Assembly (NCBI RefSeq): GCF_004803895.1
Contig: NZ_CP021978.1
Span: 372,001-436,000 of the forward strand
Origin: Streptomyces hawaiiensis
GTDB taxonomy: Bacteria; Actinomycetota; Actinomycetes; Streptomycetales; Streptomycetaceae
Length of the DNA stretch: 64,000 bases
Direction: 5' to 3'
How positions within the stretch are numbered: the first letter of the stretch is position 1; each line of letters opens with the position of its first letter. The position numbers were made by a program, and so were the translations under genes. This document shows positions 56,132-64,000 of the stretch, piece by piece. The notes below the pieces were generated by a model. That model did no database searches. It was not told where the DNA came from and saw only the letters and a list, made by a program, of their open reading frames with translations.

Positions 56132-57217
56132 TTGCCTGGAAAGCGCGTTCTCGTTCTGCGGCCGCACGAACTGGGCCCGAACGACCAGAAGATGTGGCGG
56201 GAGATCCGGACGGAGTCCGGCGCCCCGGCGAATCCCTTCCTCGACCCGGCGTTCACCATGGCGGTGGGGCAGGTCAGGCGGGGGGCCAGAGTGGCGGTGT
56301 TGCAGGACGACGGTGCCCCGGTGGGGTTCTTCCCCTACGAGACCGGGACGCTGGGGCGGGGCCGGGCCATCGGACTGGGAGTGTCCGACAGTCAGGGGGC
56401 CGTGCTGCGCCCCGGGATCCGGCTGGACGCACGCCGGTTGTTACGGGTCTGCGGGCTGTCGTCCTTCGAGTTCGACAACCTCGAAGCCGGTCAGGGTGCG
56501 TTCGTGCCGCACGCGGCCGAGGAGCTCCCCTCCCCGGTCGTCGACATCGGCGAGGGGTTCGAGGCGTACACGCGACGGCTGCGGGCGCAGTCGCCGGGTT
56601 TCCTCAGACAGACCCTGGCCAAGGAGCGCAAGCTGGTCCGGCAGGTCGGCGAGGTGCGCTTCGTGTACGACGTCCGGGACCCCGGTGCGCTGCGGGCGCT
56701 GATGGAGTGGAAGTCGGCACAGTACCGGCGGACCGGCCGGCGGGACCGGTTCGCCCAGGAGTGGATCACCCGGCTGGTGGGGCTGCTCGGGGAGAGCGAG
56801 GAACCGGAGTGCCGCGGCGTGCTGTCCGTGCTGTACACCGCGGGCCGGCCGGTGGCCGCGCACTTCGGGCTGCGGTCGCGCACGGTGCTGTCCTGGTGGT
56901 TCCCGGCCTACGACCGCGCCTACGCCAAGTACTCCCCCGGTCTCGTGCTGCAGTTGAAGATGCTTCAGGCCGCGGCGGCCGACGGCATCGAGACCCTAGA
57001 CCTGGGCAGCGGTCCGGCCCGCTACAAGGAGTCGCTCAAGACACGTGACCTGCGCGTGTACGAAGGAGCGGTGGTACGGGCGGTGCCGGGGGGAGCCGCT
57101 CACTGGCTGGGCCGGGAGCCCGCCCGGGCGGCCCGGCGCTTCGTCCGCAACCGGCCCCGCCTGGCCGGTGCGGCGGCGCGGACCCTTGAGGAAGTGGGCC
57201 GGCTGCGCGGTGGCTGA
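56132..57217 (+). CDS. GNAT-fold acetyltransferase, BcsL/CelD-like
   Basis: A 361-residue protein. I place the start at TTG 56132 because AGGAGG (56121-56126) is well placed; an ATG at 56114 lacks a ribosome site. The body has NPFLDPAFTMAVGQVRRGARVAVL, typical of the CelD/BcsL family, then the second GNAT domain with RPVAAHFGLRSRTVLSWWFPAYDRAYAKYSPG, LGSGPARYKES and DLRVYEG. Such proteins acetylate exopolysaccharide or lipid-linked sugars in cellulose-like clusters. No polysaccharide genes are adjacent. Confidence 0.85.
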   Translation: MPGKRVLVLRPHELGPNDQKMWREIRTESGAPANPFLDPAFTMAVGQVRRGARVAVLQDDGAPVGFFPYETGTLGRGRAIGLGVSDSQGAVLRPGIRLDARRLLRVCGLSSFEFDNLEAGQGAFVPHAAEELPSPVVDIGEGFEAYTRRLRAQSPGFLRQTLAKERKLVRQVGEVRFVYDVRDPGALRALMEWKSAQYRRTGRRDRFAQEWITRLVGLLGESEEPECRGVLSVLYTAGRPVAAHFGLRSRTVLSWWFPAYDRAYAKYSPGLVLQLKMLQAAAADGIETLDLGSGPARYKESLKTRDLRVYEGAVVRAVPGGAAHWLGREPARAARRFVRNRPRLAGAAARTLEEVGRLRGG

Positions 57218-57224
57218 GACCGGC

Positions 57225-57250
57225 GCGCCCGGCTCCGGGGAGCCGGGCGC
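57225..57250. terminator. Bidirectional intrinsic terminator
   Basis: A perfect 11-bp stem (GCGCCCGGCTC / GAGCCGGGCGC) with a CGGG loop lies between the convergent acetyltransferase and AMIN-like gene. Confidence 0.85.
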
Positions 57251-57262
57251 GGTGTGGTCCGG

Positions 57263-57853
57263 TCAGCCCGTGGCGGTCCAGCTGTGGGCGACGTCCACGA
57301 TGACGCGGTCGTCCAGCTGCTGCACCCGGAAGGGCAGCCGGGCGCGGACGCCGAGGCCGATCTGGGTGTCGCCCTCGAAGCTGCCGGCGAACCGGGTGTC
57401 CCGGAAGGTGCGGTAACCGGTGAGGTCCACGCCCGGCAGCGGGCGCGCCACCCGGCCCGGGTACGTGGCCGCGCCGGTCTCCGGGTCGTACGCGGGCGCG
57501 GTCACCCGCACCTCGAGGACGGCTCCGCCGGCCACGGGGATGTGGCGGCCGGAGCCGTCCTGGTAGAGCCGCTCGACGTACTGGACGGTGTAGCCGACGC
57601 CGCTGCCCGCGCCGGGCACGTCGACGACCATCCGGTCGAAGCAGGTGTGACGGCCGGTCCTGACGTTCGTCACCGAAGCGACCGCGGAGGCGGCGTCGGA
57701 CTTGGCGAGGCTTCCCCAGCCGGTCGGACACGCCGTGGCCTGTGTGGTGGACCGCGCGGTGGTGACCTGTGCGGCGCCGGCCGGGACCGCCGCCACTGCT
57801 ACCGTCGCGCCCACGAGCGCGAGAGTCGCGCATGCTCTTCTGATTCGTACCAT
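57263..57853 (-). CDS. Secreted AMIN-domain-like protein
   Basis: A 196-residue protein. ATG at 57853 is favoured by a GGGGG ribosome site over ATG 57874. The signal peptide covers residues 1-28 (ending AGAA). The mature region has RTGRHTCFDRMVVDVPGAG, VEVRVTAPAYDP and VQQLDDRVIVDVAHSW, the AMIN-like pattern found in actinobacterial secreted proteins. The family binds cell-wall components in other bacteria. Two cysteines (C42, C70) may form a disulfide. Confidence 0.85.
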   Translation of the reverse strand: MVRIRRACATLALVGATVAVAAVPAGAAQVTTARSTTQATACPTGWGSLAKSDAASAVASVTNVRTGRHTCFDRMVVDVPGAGSGVGYTVQYVERLYQDGSGRHIPVAGGAVLEVRVTAPAYDPETGAATYPGRVARPLPGVDLTGYRTFRDTRFAGSFEGDTQIGLGVRARLPFRVQQLDDRVIVDVAHSWTATG

Positions 57854-58002
57854 TGCCGCCCCCGAGGCTTGCATGTGGTTGTTGCCGGGTGAGACGGCCG
57901 GGGGGACCGAAAGGTTGCACTTACCGCGCCGGACCGCCGAGCATGGCACATCCTGGTGGGGAGCGATTGGTGTCCGGTGCGTCCGTACCGGGAGGACGCG
58001 AC

Positions 58003-60570
58003 ATGGATGAGGCAGCCGCCGTACCGGACGGGCCACGGTCAGCCGGTGGCCGGCGCCGGGACGGGGCTGACGGCCGGGTCCCGAGCGGGGACACGGGCCG
58101 GATCGAGGATGCCCTGACGGCTCCGCTGGTGGAAGCCGTGCGGGACCTCGACGGCTACGGCGGACTGGTGTACCTGCGCTCCCGCGACCGGCGCTCGCTG
58201 GTCCTCGCGATGGTCACCGGGGTGCCCCGCTCGCTGCTCAAGAGCTGGTGGCGGGTGCCGGTGGGCGGTGCTCTGCCCATGGCGGAGGCCTACCGGCGCG
58301 AGGAGACACTGTGGCTGCCGGACGAGCGCGCCAGCATGGTGCGCTTCCCGCACTTCACCGCCGGGCTGCCCTACTCGTTCGGCTCCGCCTACCAGCCCGT
58401 CCGCTCCGGCGGCGAGACCGTGGGCGTCCTGGTCGTGCTGCGCTCGGCCGCCCGGCCGCCGATGGACGCGGAGACGGTGGATCTGGCGCTGCGACCCGCC
58501 GAGCGGGCCATGGAAGAGGGCCTCGACCGCCTCGCCCCACGCCGGCCCGGCCCGGGCTCCGCCGCCCACCGCGTCGAGTACGACGACGAGCCGATCAGCG
58601 TGCGGCTGCCCACCTCCGCCGCCCACCCGGTCCGGGTCGGGCTCATCGACTGGGACCTGGACAGCGACCGGTGCACGGCGGACGACGAGGCCCTCGAACT
58701 GCTGGGCATCGACCGGGCGGGCTACGGCGGCACCATCGCGGACATCGAAGCCCGAGTCAGCCCCGACGACCTGCACGAGCTGCGGGAGAGCCGGCACGAC
58801 GCGCTGGCCGGCGGACGGGTCAGGTCCCGGCACTTCCGGGTGCGGGACGAGTCCAGGGGCGAGGGGAACACCGGCTACCGGCCGGTCGAACTGTGGGGCC
58901 ACCTCGTGCACGGCGGCGCCGGCTCCGGGCGAATCCTGGTGGGCGCCCTCGTGGACGCGGGCAGCGGACTCACCGCGGCCGAAGCGGCCGAGCGGCTGCC
59001 CGACGGGCTCTTCTCGCTGGACCAGGACGGCCGCCTGACGTATGCCAACCGCCGCTGCGAGGAGCTGCTGGGCTGCGGCCGGGAGGAGCTTTTCGGCCGC
59101 TATCCGTGGGAGGTGATCACCTGGCTCCGGGACCCCGCGTACGAGGACCGCTACCGGGCCGCGATGCTGTCGCAGGAGCAGGTGTCCTTCCTCGTCCGGC
59201 ATCCCGACGGGATCTGGCTGAGCTTCGTGCTGTACCCGGACGTGCACGGGCTGACCGGCCGGGTCTTTCCGACCGGGCCGCCCACCGGGGCCGACCAGGG
59301 GCCGGAGGCCGGTTCCGCCACCGGTCTCGACGTCATGGCCGTCACGCCCCCGCCCGGCCCGGTCGCCGCCGCTCGTGCCGGAGCGCTCTACCACGTGGTG
59401 CAGATGGCGAGCGTCCTCACCGAGGCGGTCACCGTGCAGGACGTCTGCCGGGCCGTGTCCGAGCAGTTGCTGCCCGCCTTCGGCGCCCGGGAACTGGCTT
59501 TGTACACCGTCCGCGAGGGCCGGATGTACCTGCTGTGGGAGTCGGGATACCCGGAGGGCTTCCTCACCCCCTTCGAAGGCGTCACCCTCGACACGCAGCT
59601 GCCCGGCGTCCACGCGCTGACCACGCGGCTCCCCCTCTTCTTCGAGTCGCCCGAGGACCTCTCCCTCGCCTATCCCGGCATCACCCTGGACCGTATGAAC
59701 GCCTGGTCGTTCCTGCCGCTGATCGCCTCCGGTCGTTCCGTCGGCTCCTGCATCCTCGGCTGGGACACCCCGCACCGCTTCACCCCCGACGAGCGCTCCG
59801 CCCTCACCGCCCTGAGCGGCCTGGCCGCCCAGGCGATGGAGCGGGCCCGGCTCTACGACTCGGAGTCCGCAGTCGCCCGCGGCCTCCAGGAGGGGCTGCT
59901 GCCGCACCGGCTGCCCGCCGTCGAGGGCCTGCGCACCACCGGCCGCTATCTGCCCGGCACGCAGGGCATGGCGATCGGCGGCGACTGGTACGACGTGATC
60001 ACCACCGGCCGTGGCGTGGCCCTGGTCATCGGGGACGTCGAGGGCCACAGCGTCGGCGCCGCCGCGGTGATGGGGCAGCTGCGCAGCGCGGTGCACGCCT
60101 TCGCCGCGAGCGAGCGCCCGCCGCAGGAGGTCATCACGCACACCAACCGGCTGCTGACCGAGCTGGAGTCGGACGTCTTCGCCACCTGCTGCTACATCGA
60201 ACTCGACCCGCGGACCGGACGGGCCCTCGCCGTGCGGGCCGGCCATCCCCCGCCGCTGCTGCGCCACCCCGACGGGCGGGCCGAGACGCTGGATCTCGCG
60301 GGCGGCGTCATGCTGGGCGTGCAGCCCGACTCGGTGTACCCCGTCACCGCGCTCACCCTGGCCCCCGGCAGCGTTCTCGCCCTGTACACCGACGGGCTGG
60401 TGGAGCGGCCCGGCAGCGACATCGAGACGGGCATCGACGCGGTCCGCCGCCGGCTGTCCGAGACCCCGGCCGACTCGGTGGAGCATCTCGCCGACCGGCT
60501 GGTGGGGACCGCACGGCAGGCCCGGGAGCGGCCGGACGACGTGGCGCTGCTGCTGACGGCGTACCGGTGA
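58003..60570 (+). CDS. SpoIIE/PP2C-type phosphatase with PAS and GAF domains
   Basis: An 855-residue protein from ATG 58003 after GGAGG. Order: an N-terminal GAF-like region (about 35-165), a PAS-like fragment (about 185-310), a PAS domain (RLPDGLFSLDQDGRLTYANRRCEELLG, about 330-430), a GAF domain (about 460-610) and the SpoIIE phosphatase domain (about 625-855: AIGGDWYDV, IGDVEGHSVGAAAVMG, LYTDGLVERPG). It dephosphorylates STAS proteins in the cytoplasm; a STAS gene lies at 9121. A paralogue (61400-63532) and a GAF-ANTAR regulator follow. Confidence 0.92.
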   Translation: MDEAAAVPDGPRSAGGRRRDGADGRVPSGDTGRIEDALTAPLVEAVRDLDGYGGLVYLRSRDRRSLVLAMVTGVPRSLLKSWWRVPVGGALPMAEAYRREETLWLPDERASMVRFPHFTAGLPYSFGSAYQPVRSGGETVGVLVVLRSAARPPMDAETVDLALRPAERAMEEGLDRLAPRRPGPGSAAHRVEYDDEPISVRLPTSAAHPVRVGLIDWDLDSDRCTADDEALELLGIDRAGYGGTIADIEARVSPDDLHELRESRHDALAGGRVRSRHFRVRDESRGEGNTGYRPVELWGHLVHGGAGSGRILVGALVDAGSGLTAAEAAERLPDGLFSLDQDGRLTYANRRCEELLGCGREELFGRYPWEVITWLRDPAYEDRYRAAMLSQEQVSFLVRHPDGIWLSFVLYPDVHGLTGRVFPTGPPTGADQGPEAGSATGLDVMAVTPPPGPVAAARAGALYHVVQMASVLTEAVTVQDVCRAVSEQLLPAFGARELALYTVREGRMYLLWESGYPEGFLTPFEGVTLDTQLPGVHALTTRLPLFFESPEDLSLAYPGITLDRMNAWSFLPLIASGRSVGSCILGWDTPHRFTPDERSALTALSGLAAQAMERARLYDSESAVARGLQEGLLPHRLPAVEGLRTTGRYLPGTQGMAIGGDWYDVITTGRGVALVIGDVEGHSVGAAAVMGQLRSAVHAFAASERPPQEVITHTNRLLTELESDVFATCCYIELDPRTGRALAVRAGHPPPLLRHPDGRAETLDLAGGVMLGVQPDSVYPVTALTLAPGSVLALYTDGLVERPGSDIETGIDAVRRRLSETPADSVEHLADRLVGTARQARERPDDVALLLTAYR

Positions 60571-60675
60571 TCGCGGCACTCGGCTCCCGGGCATGCCGCC
60601 CGGTGCCCGGCTGATCGGACGAACGGCCGTACGAAGCGGTGCGGAGTACCGTGGGCGGCACCGGCGAGCAAGGCG

Positions 60676-61377
60676 GTGGTGGTGGTGGAGTGGCAGCGGT
60701 ACGCCGAGCAGATGGCGCAGCTCGCCCGGGATCTGGTCGCGCAGGATTCGGTCCAGGCGACGCTTGACGCGATCGCGGCGTCCGCGGTGAAACTGGTCGA
60801 GGGGTGCGACGCGGCGGGGATCCTGACGGTCTCCAAGGGCCGGGCCGTGACGCTGGCCGTGTGCGGAGACATCGTCGCGGAGTCGGACCGGCTCCAAGGC
60901 GAGCTCGGCGAGGGGCCGTGCTTCGACGCCGCCCGCCGCGTGGACGGCGAGCGGCTGTTCCGTATCGCCGACATGACCCGGCCGCAGCCTTCCTGGCCGC
61001 GATACAGCAAGGCCGCCCGCGACCTCGGGATCGGCAGCATGACCGGCGTTCTGCTCTACACCGAGGAAGAGAACTTCGGCGCGCTGAATCTGTACTCGCG
61101 CCGCCCCGGGGCCTTCGGCGCGGACATCGAGGCCGCGGGCTGGCTGCTCGCCTCGCATGCCGCGGTGGCGCTGGCCACCGCCCGTACCGTCGACCAGCTC
61201 GAGCACGCCCTGGAGACCCGGCACGCCATCGGCGAGGCCATGGGCATCCTGATGGAACGCCATCAGTTGAGCGAGGACGATGCCTTCGGCGTGCTGCGGC
61301 GCATCTCCCAGGACCACAACCTCAAGCTGCGCGATGTGGCCCGGCGGGTCCGGGCCGACTACCCGGGCCAGGTCTGA
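60676..61377 (+). CDS. GAF-ANTAR regulator
   Basis: A 233-residue protein. The start lies in a run of four tandem GTG codons (60676-60687); the exact one is unclear because AAGG is only a few bases away. Residues 20-165 are a GAF domain, and the C-terminal 60 residues (TRHAIGEAMGILMERHQLSEDDAFGVLRRIS) are an ANTAR RNA-binding domain. ANTAR proteins act as transcription antiterminators that bind paired hairpins in leaders. It lies between two SpoIIE phosphatases and may link the same stress network to RNA control. The target is unknown. Confidence 0.92.
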   Translation: MVVVEWQRYAEQMAQLARDLVAQDSVQATLDAIAASAVKLVEGCDAAGILTVSKGRAVTLAVCGDIVAESDRLQGELGEGPCFDAARRVDGERLFRIADMTRPQPSWPRYSKAARDLGIGSMTGVLLYTEEENFGALNLYSRRPGAFGADIEAAGWLLASHAAVALATARTVDQLEHALETRHAIGEAMGILMERHQLSEDDAFGVLRRISQDHNLKLRDVARRVRADYPGQV

Positions 61378-61399
61378 CGGGTCGGTTCGGGCGGCGCTC

Positions 61400-63532
61400 T
61401 CACGCCGGTTTGTCGCGCGGGCGGGAGGCGCGCAGGAGGAGTACCGCGATGTCGTCGGTGTGCTGTCCGGTGGGTGTGGTGTGGCGGACGAGCCCGTCGA
61501 TGAGCCGTTCCAGGTCGTGCCCGTCGGCGGTGTCCAGGTGCCCGGCGAGGTCGGTCGTGGTGCGCGTGACGTCGGTGCCGGGGAGTTCGACCAGGCCGTC
61601 GGTGTAGAGGGCGAGGGTCGTGCCGGGGAGCAGGGGCACGGTGGTGACCGGGTAGTGCGCGCCGGTGTCGATGCCCAGCAGCGGGCCGGGCTCGACGTCG
61701 AGGACCCCGGCGGGCTGCCGCGCGTGGCGCAGCAGCGGCGGCACATGCCCCGCGCTGGCGAAGGACGCCTGGTGGCGGCCCAGGTCGAGGTGGACGTAGA
61801 GGCAGGAGACGAGCAGTTCGGAGTCGAGGTCGGCCAGAAGCCGGTTGGTGCGGGCGAGGACCTGGCCGGGTGCGGCGCCGGCGGTGGCGTGGGCGTGGAT
61901 GGCGGTGCGGACCTGGCCCATGAGGGCGGCAGCGGCGACGCTGTGGCCTTCCACGTCGCCGATGACGGCGGCCGCGGTCGTGTCGTTCAGGCGCAGGATG
62001 TCGAAGAAGTCCCCGCCGACCTCGGTGCCGTGGCCGGCGGGCAGGTAGCGGGCGGCGACGTCGAGGCCGGGCAGCCGCGGCAGGGCCCGGGGCAGCAGGG
62101 CGCTCTGCAGTTCGTGCACGAGCCGGTGTTTGGTGTCGTAGAGGCGGGCGCGGTCGAGGGCCTGGGCGATCAGGCCGGACAGTGAGGTGAGGACGGCGCG
62201 TTCGTCGGCGGTGAAGGTGTGCGGCCGGGCGTAGGACAGGATGCAGCAGCCGACGGGCCGGCCGGAGATGATCAGGGGCAGGAACGCCCAGGCCTGCTTG
62301 CCGCTGATCTGGGGTGCTTCGGGGTAGCTGGCGGCCAGCTCGGCGGGGTGGGCGAAGAAGGCGGGGGTGCCGCTGGCGAGGACCTGGCCGGCGGGAGTGA
62401 GGTCAGTGTCCAGGGACAGGGCGTCGAGCCGCTCCATGACGTCGGCCGGGTAGCCGTGGTAGCCGGTGATCTTCAGCCGTCCGGCGTCGACGCCGGACAG
62501 CACCAGGCCCTGGGCGCCGAACGCGGGCAGGATCTGGTGGGCGATCAGTGTGACGAGATCGCGCACGGTCACCGCCTCGGTGAGCGCGGCCGCCAGGTGC
62601 ACGAGTTGGTAGAGGCGTCCCGTCGGTGCCGCGACGGGCGGCCGTGCGCCGGCGGGCGGCGGGTCCTCGGCCTGCTCCGCGCTCGGCAGCACGCGGACGC
62701 TGATGCCGCTGGTGTCGGGGTAGAGCTGGAAGGTCAGCGGCTGGTCCGATGGGCGGGGCGCGGTGAAGGAGACGGGGGCGCGGCTGACGAGCGCCGTGCG
62801 GTAGTGGTCCTCGTAGACGGGGTCGTCGAGCCAGGGCAGGGACTGCCAGGGCCGGGTGCCCAGGAGCCGGTCGGCGCCACGGCCGAGCAGGCGGGCCGCG
62901 GTGGCGGTGACGAAGGTGATGCGGCCCTCCAGGTCGAGGGCCAAGGCGCCCTCGGGGAGGCGTTCGAGGTAGTCGGCGGCGGCCAGACCGGTCTGCCCGG
63001 GGTGGCGTGTGGCGTCGACGGGGACGACGCGCGGCAGGTCGGGCAGGGACGGCGGCTGGGCGGCGTCGTCCAGGAGGCGGGCCATGCGGCGGGCACTGGA
63101 GGTGAGGTGACCGCGTTCGCGTGGCGTGACCCGGCGCGGCCGGCTCGCGGGCCACATCAGCACGAGGCCGCCCCAGGAGCGTCGTACGCCGGTCAGCGGG
63201 ACGGCGGCCAGGGCGAACGGGTAGGGCAGGACGGCGGCGGCGCGGGGGTAGCGGCGGGCCATCTCGTCCTGGCAGGCGACGCTGACCAGTGCGTCGTCGT
63301 GGATCGCGTCGGCGACCGGGACGGGTGCGGTCAAGGGCAGCCGCTGCCAGGGGGCGGTGAAGGCCACCGGCAGACCGCACAGGGCCACCAGGCGCAGCAC
63401 CGGCTCCGCCTCCTCGATGAGGTAGAGGCCGCCGATCGAGGCACCGGTACCGCGCACGGTCTCGGCCAGGGCCGCCCCCAGGGCGTCGTCCAGCGATCCG
63501 GCGCCGCCGGGGTGCTCGTCGCTCACGGGCAT
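61400..63532 (-). CDS. SpoIIE/PP2C-type phosphatase with GAF and PAS domains, paralogue
   Basis: A 710-residue protein from ATG 63532 after GGAGGACACC. Order: GAF (about 15-155), PAS (LERLPEGALALDLEGRITFVTA, about 190-280), GAF (about 310-460) and SpoIIE phosphatase (VGGDFFDIL, IGDVEGHSVAAAALMG, LYTDGLVELPG). It is clearly homologous with the protein at 58003-60570, lacking about 145 residues. Convergent with the ANTAR gene between them. Predicted role is STAS protein dephosphorylation in response to different inputs. Confidence 0.92.
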   Translation of the reverse strand: MPVSDEHPGGAGSLDDALGAALAETVRGTGASIGGLYLIEEAEPVLRLVALCGLPVAFTAPWQRLPLTAPVPVADAIHDDALVSVACQDEMARRYPRAAAVLPYPFALAAVPLTGVRRSWGGLVLMWPASRPRRVTPRERGHLTSSARRMARLLDDAAQPPSLPDLPRVVPVDATRHPGQTGLAAADYLERLPEGALALDLEGRITFVTATAARLLGRGADRLLGTRPWQSLPWLDDPVYEDHYRTALVSRAPVSFTAPRPSDQPLTFQLYPDTSGISVRVLPSAEQAEDPPPAGARPPVAAPTGRLYQLVHLAAALTEAVTVRDLVTLIAHQILPAFGAQGLVLSGVDAGRLKITGYHGYPADVMERLDALSLDTDLTPAGQVLASGTPAFFAHPAELAASYPEAPQISGKQAWAFLPLIISGRPVGCCILSYARPHTFTADERAVLTSLSGLIAQALDRARLYDTKHRLVHELQSALLPRALPRLPGLDVAARYLPAGHGTEVGGDFFDILRLNDTTAAAVIGDVEGHSVAAAALMGQVRTAIHAHATAGAAPGQVLARTNRLLADLDSELLVSCLYVHLDLGRHQASFASAGHVPPLLRHARQPAGVLDVEPGPLLGIDTGAHYPVTTVPLLPGTTLALYTDGLVELPGTDVTRTTTDLAGHLDTADGHDLERLIDGLVRHTTPTGQHTDDIAVLLLRASRPRDKPA

Positions 63533-63743
63533 GGTGTCCTCCCGCTCCTACCCGGACGCTACGCCTGGCGGAGCGTGTGGGCATGTCGTCGGGACGGGTG
63601 CCCGGTTTGCCGCTGAATGTTCAGGGTCCTGGGCGCGGCGGCAGGGTTGCCGGGGGCGGTGGTCCGGCCGTTTCATGCGGATGGCCGTGTACGCGGACGC
63701 CGGCTGGCAGAATCGGGAGCCCTGGCGGCAACGGGAGGCCGGT

Positions 63744-64000
63744 TTGCAGACGCTGACATCGCACGACCCGCTGGCCGTCGCCGTCACGGAGGCGATCCGG
63801 GCCGGGGATCTGCCGGGGCTGCGGCAGCTGCTCGCCGGCCACCCCGGTCTCGCCACCGCACGCATCACCGAGCAGGGCGAGGACGGCAAGGGCACGCGCG
63901 GTCTGCTGCACATCGCGACCGACTGGCCCGGTCACTTCCCCAGGGGCCCCGAGGTGGTCGCGGCTCTTGTCGCCGCCGGGGCCGATCCCCGGGCCCGCTT
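63744..64000 (+). CDS. Ankyrin-repeat protein, N-terminal part at window edge
   Basis: The frame runs to the right edge, giving about 85 residues. A TTG at 63744 is 4-5 nt after GGGAGG and gives LQTLTSHDPLAVAVTEAI; an ATG at 63675 is also open, adding 23 residues. The sequence AGDLPGLRQLLAGHPGLATAR, GLLHIATDW and VVAALVAAGADPRAR is the ankyrin helix pattern. Streptomyces proteins of this type commonly have three to five repeats. Function unknown. Confidence 0.8.
   Translation, partial: MQTLTSHDPLAVAVTEAIRAGDLPGLRQLLAGHPGLATARITEQGEDGKGTRGLLHIATDWPGHFPRGPEVVAALVAAGADPRAR

Noticed and set aside
58039..61746. A 1235-codon open frame on the minus strand
   Set aside because: It is antisense to the SpoIIE and GAF-ANTAR genes, whose domains are clear.

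Overview
The window is high-GC actinobacterial chromosome. Third codon positions are almost all G or C, GTG and TTG starts are frequent, and the gene set (snapalysin, PucR, LAL-type LuxR, SpoIIE/PP2C phosphatases, RsbW-like and STAS proteins, GAF-ANTAR, Pls-type NRPS) is typical of Streptomyces. No rRNA, tRNA, CRISPR array, transposase or replication origin was found. The mix of housekeeping, secreted and broken genes suggests an accessory-rich part of a Streptomyces chromosome; the genus is inferred from family content only.

Layout. 0-2.3 kb: two overlapping CNNM/CBS membrane proteins, the first cut by the window edge. 2.5-3.9 kb: a decayed BlaI repressor/M56 peptidase pair beside an intact TACA/TGTA operator. 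3.9-8.4 kb: two TerD proteins, cold-shock protein, a GATM-like amidinotransferase, a small CxxC protein and TerC. 8.5-9.5 kb: divergent RsbW-like kinase and STAS protein. 9.5-15.3 kb: a low-GC regulatory-looking stretch, GtrA-like protein, VOC protein, a frameshifted TPR gene abutting a truncated antibiotic kinase, a small membrane protein, a possible EACC1 remnant and a VWA protein. 15.4-24 kb: HIBYL-CoA hydrolase, ComB, DUF350, a secreted protein-arginine deiminase, a coupled pair of secreted propeller-like proteins and a VOC protein.

24-30.6 kb: a complete translationally coupled branched-chain-amino-acid-type ABC importer (livFGHMK order on the minus strand) preceded by a PucR regulator. 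30.7-37.4 kb: a LuxR regulator lacking its ATPase half, a cutinase/PETase-type polyester hydrolase, a LysE remnant, snapalysin, LysE exporter and an LRV-repeat protein. 37.4-42.7 kb: an M1 metallopeptidase overlapping a Pls-type (poly-epsilon-lysine synthetase-like) NRPS whose specificity residues read close to the lysine code. 43.5-44.8 kb: a gene graveyard containing MreB-like, histidine-kinase and SecF fragments. 45.3-64 kb: trypsin-like protease, SRPBCC protein, zinc ribbon, phosphoglucomutase, two small Ala/Arg/Lys-rich proteins, two lipoproteins, a TIGR01777 epimerase diverging from an ABM protein across a perfect palindrome, diacylglycerol kinase, a BcsL/CelD-like acetyltransferase, a secreted AMIN-like protein, two paralogous SpoIIE phosphatases flanking a GAF-ANTAR regulator, and the start of an ankyrin protein.

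Working together: the liv genes form one operon. The Pls-like synthetase and M1 peptidase look like a polymer-making and polymer-trimming pair. The RsbW/STAS pair and the two PP2C phosphatases belong to the partner-switching stress network. The Ter genes are a reduced tellurite/chemical-stress set. Several perfect hairpins mark the ends of convergent genes.
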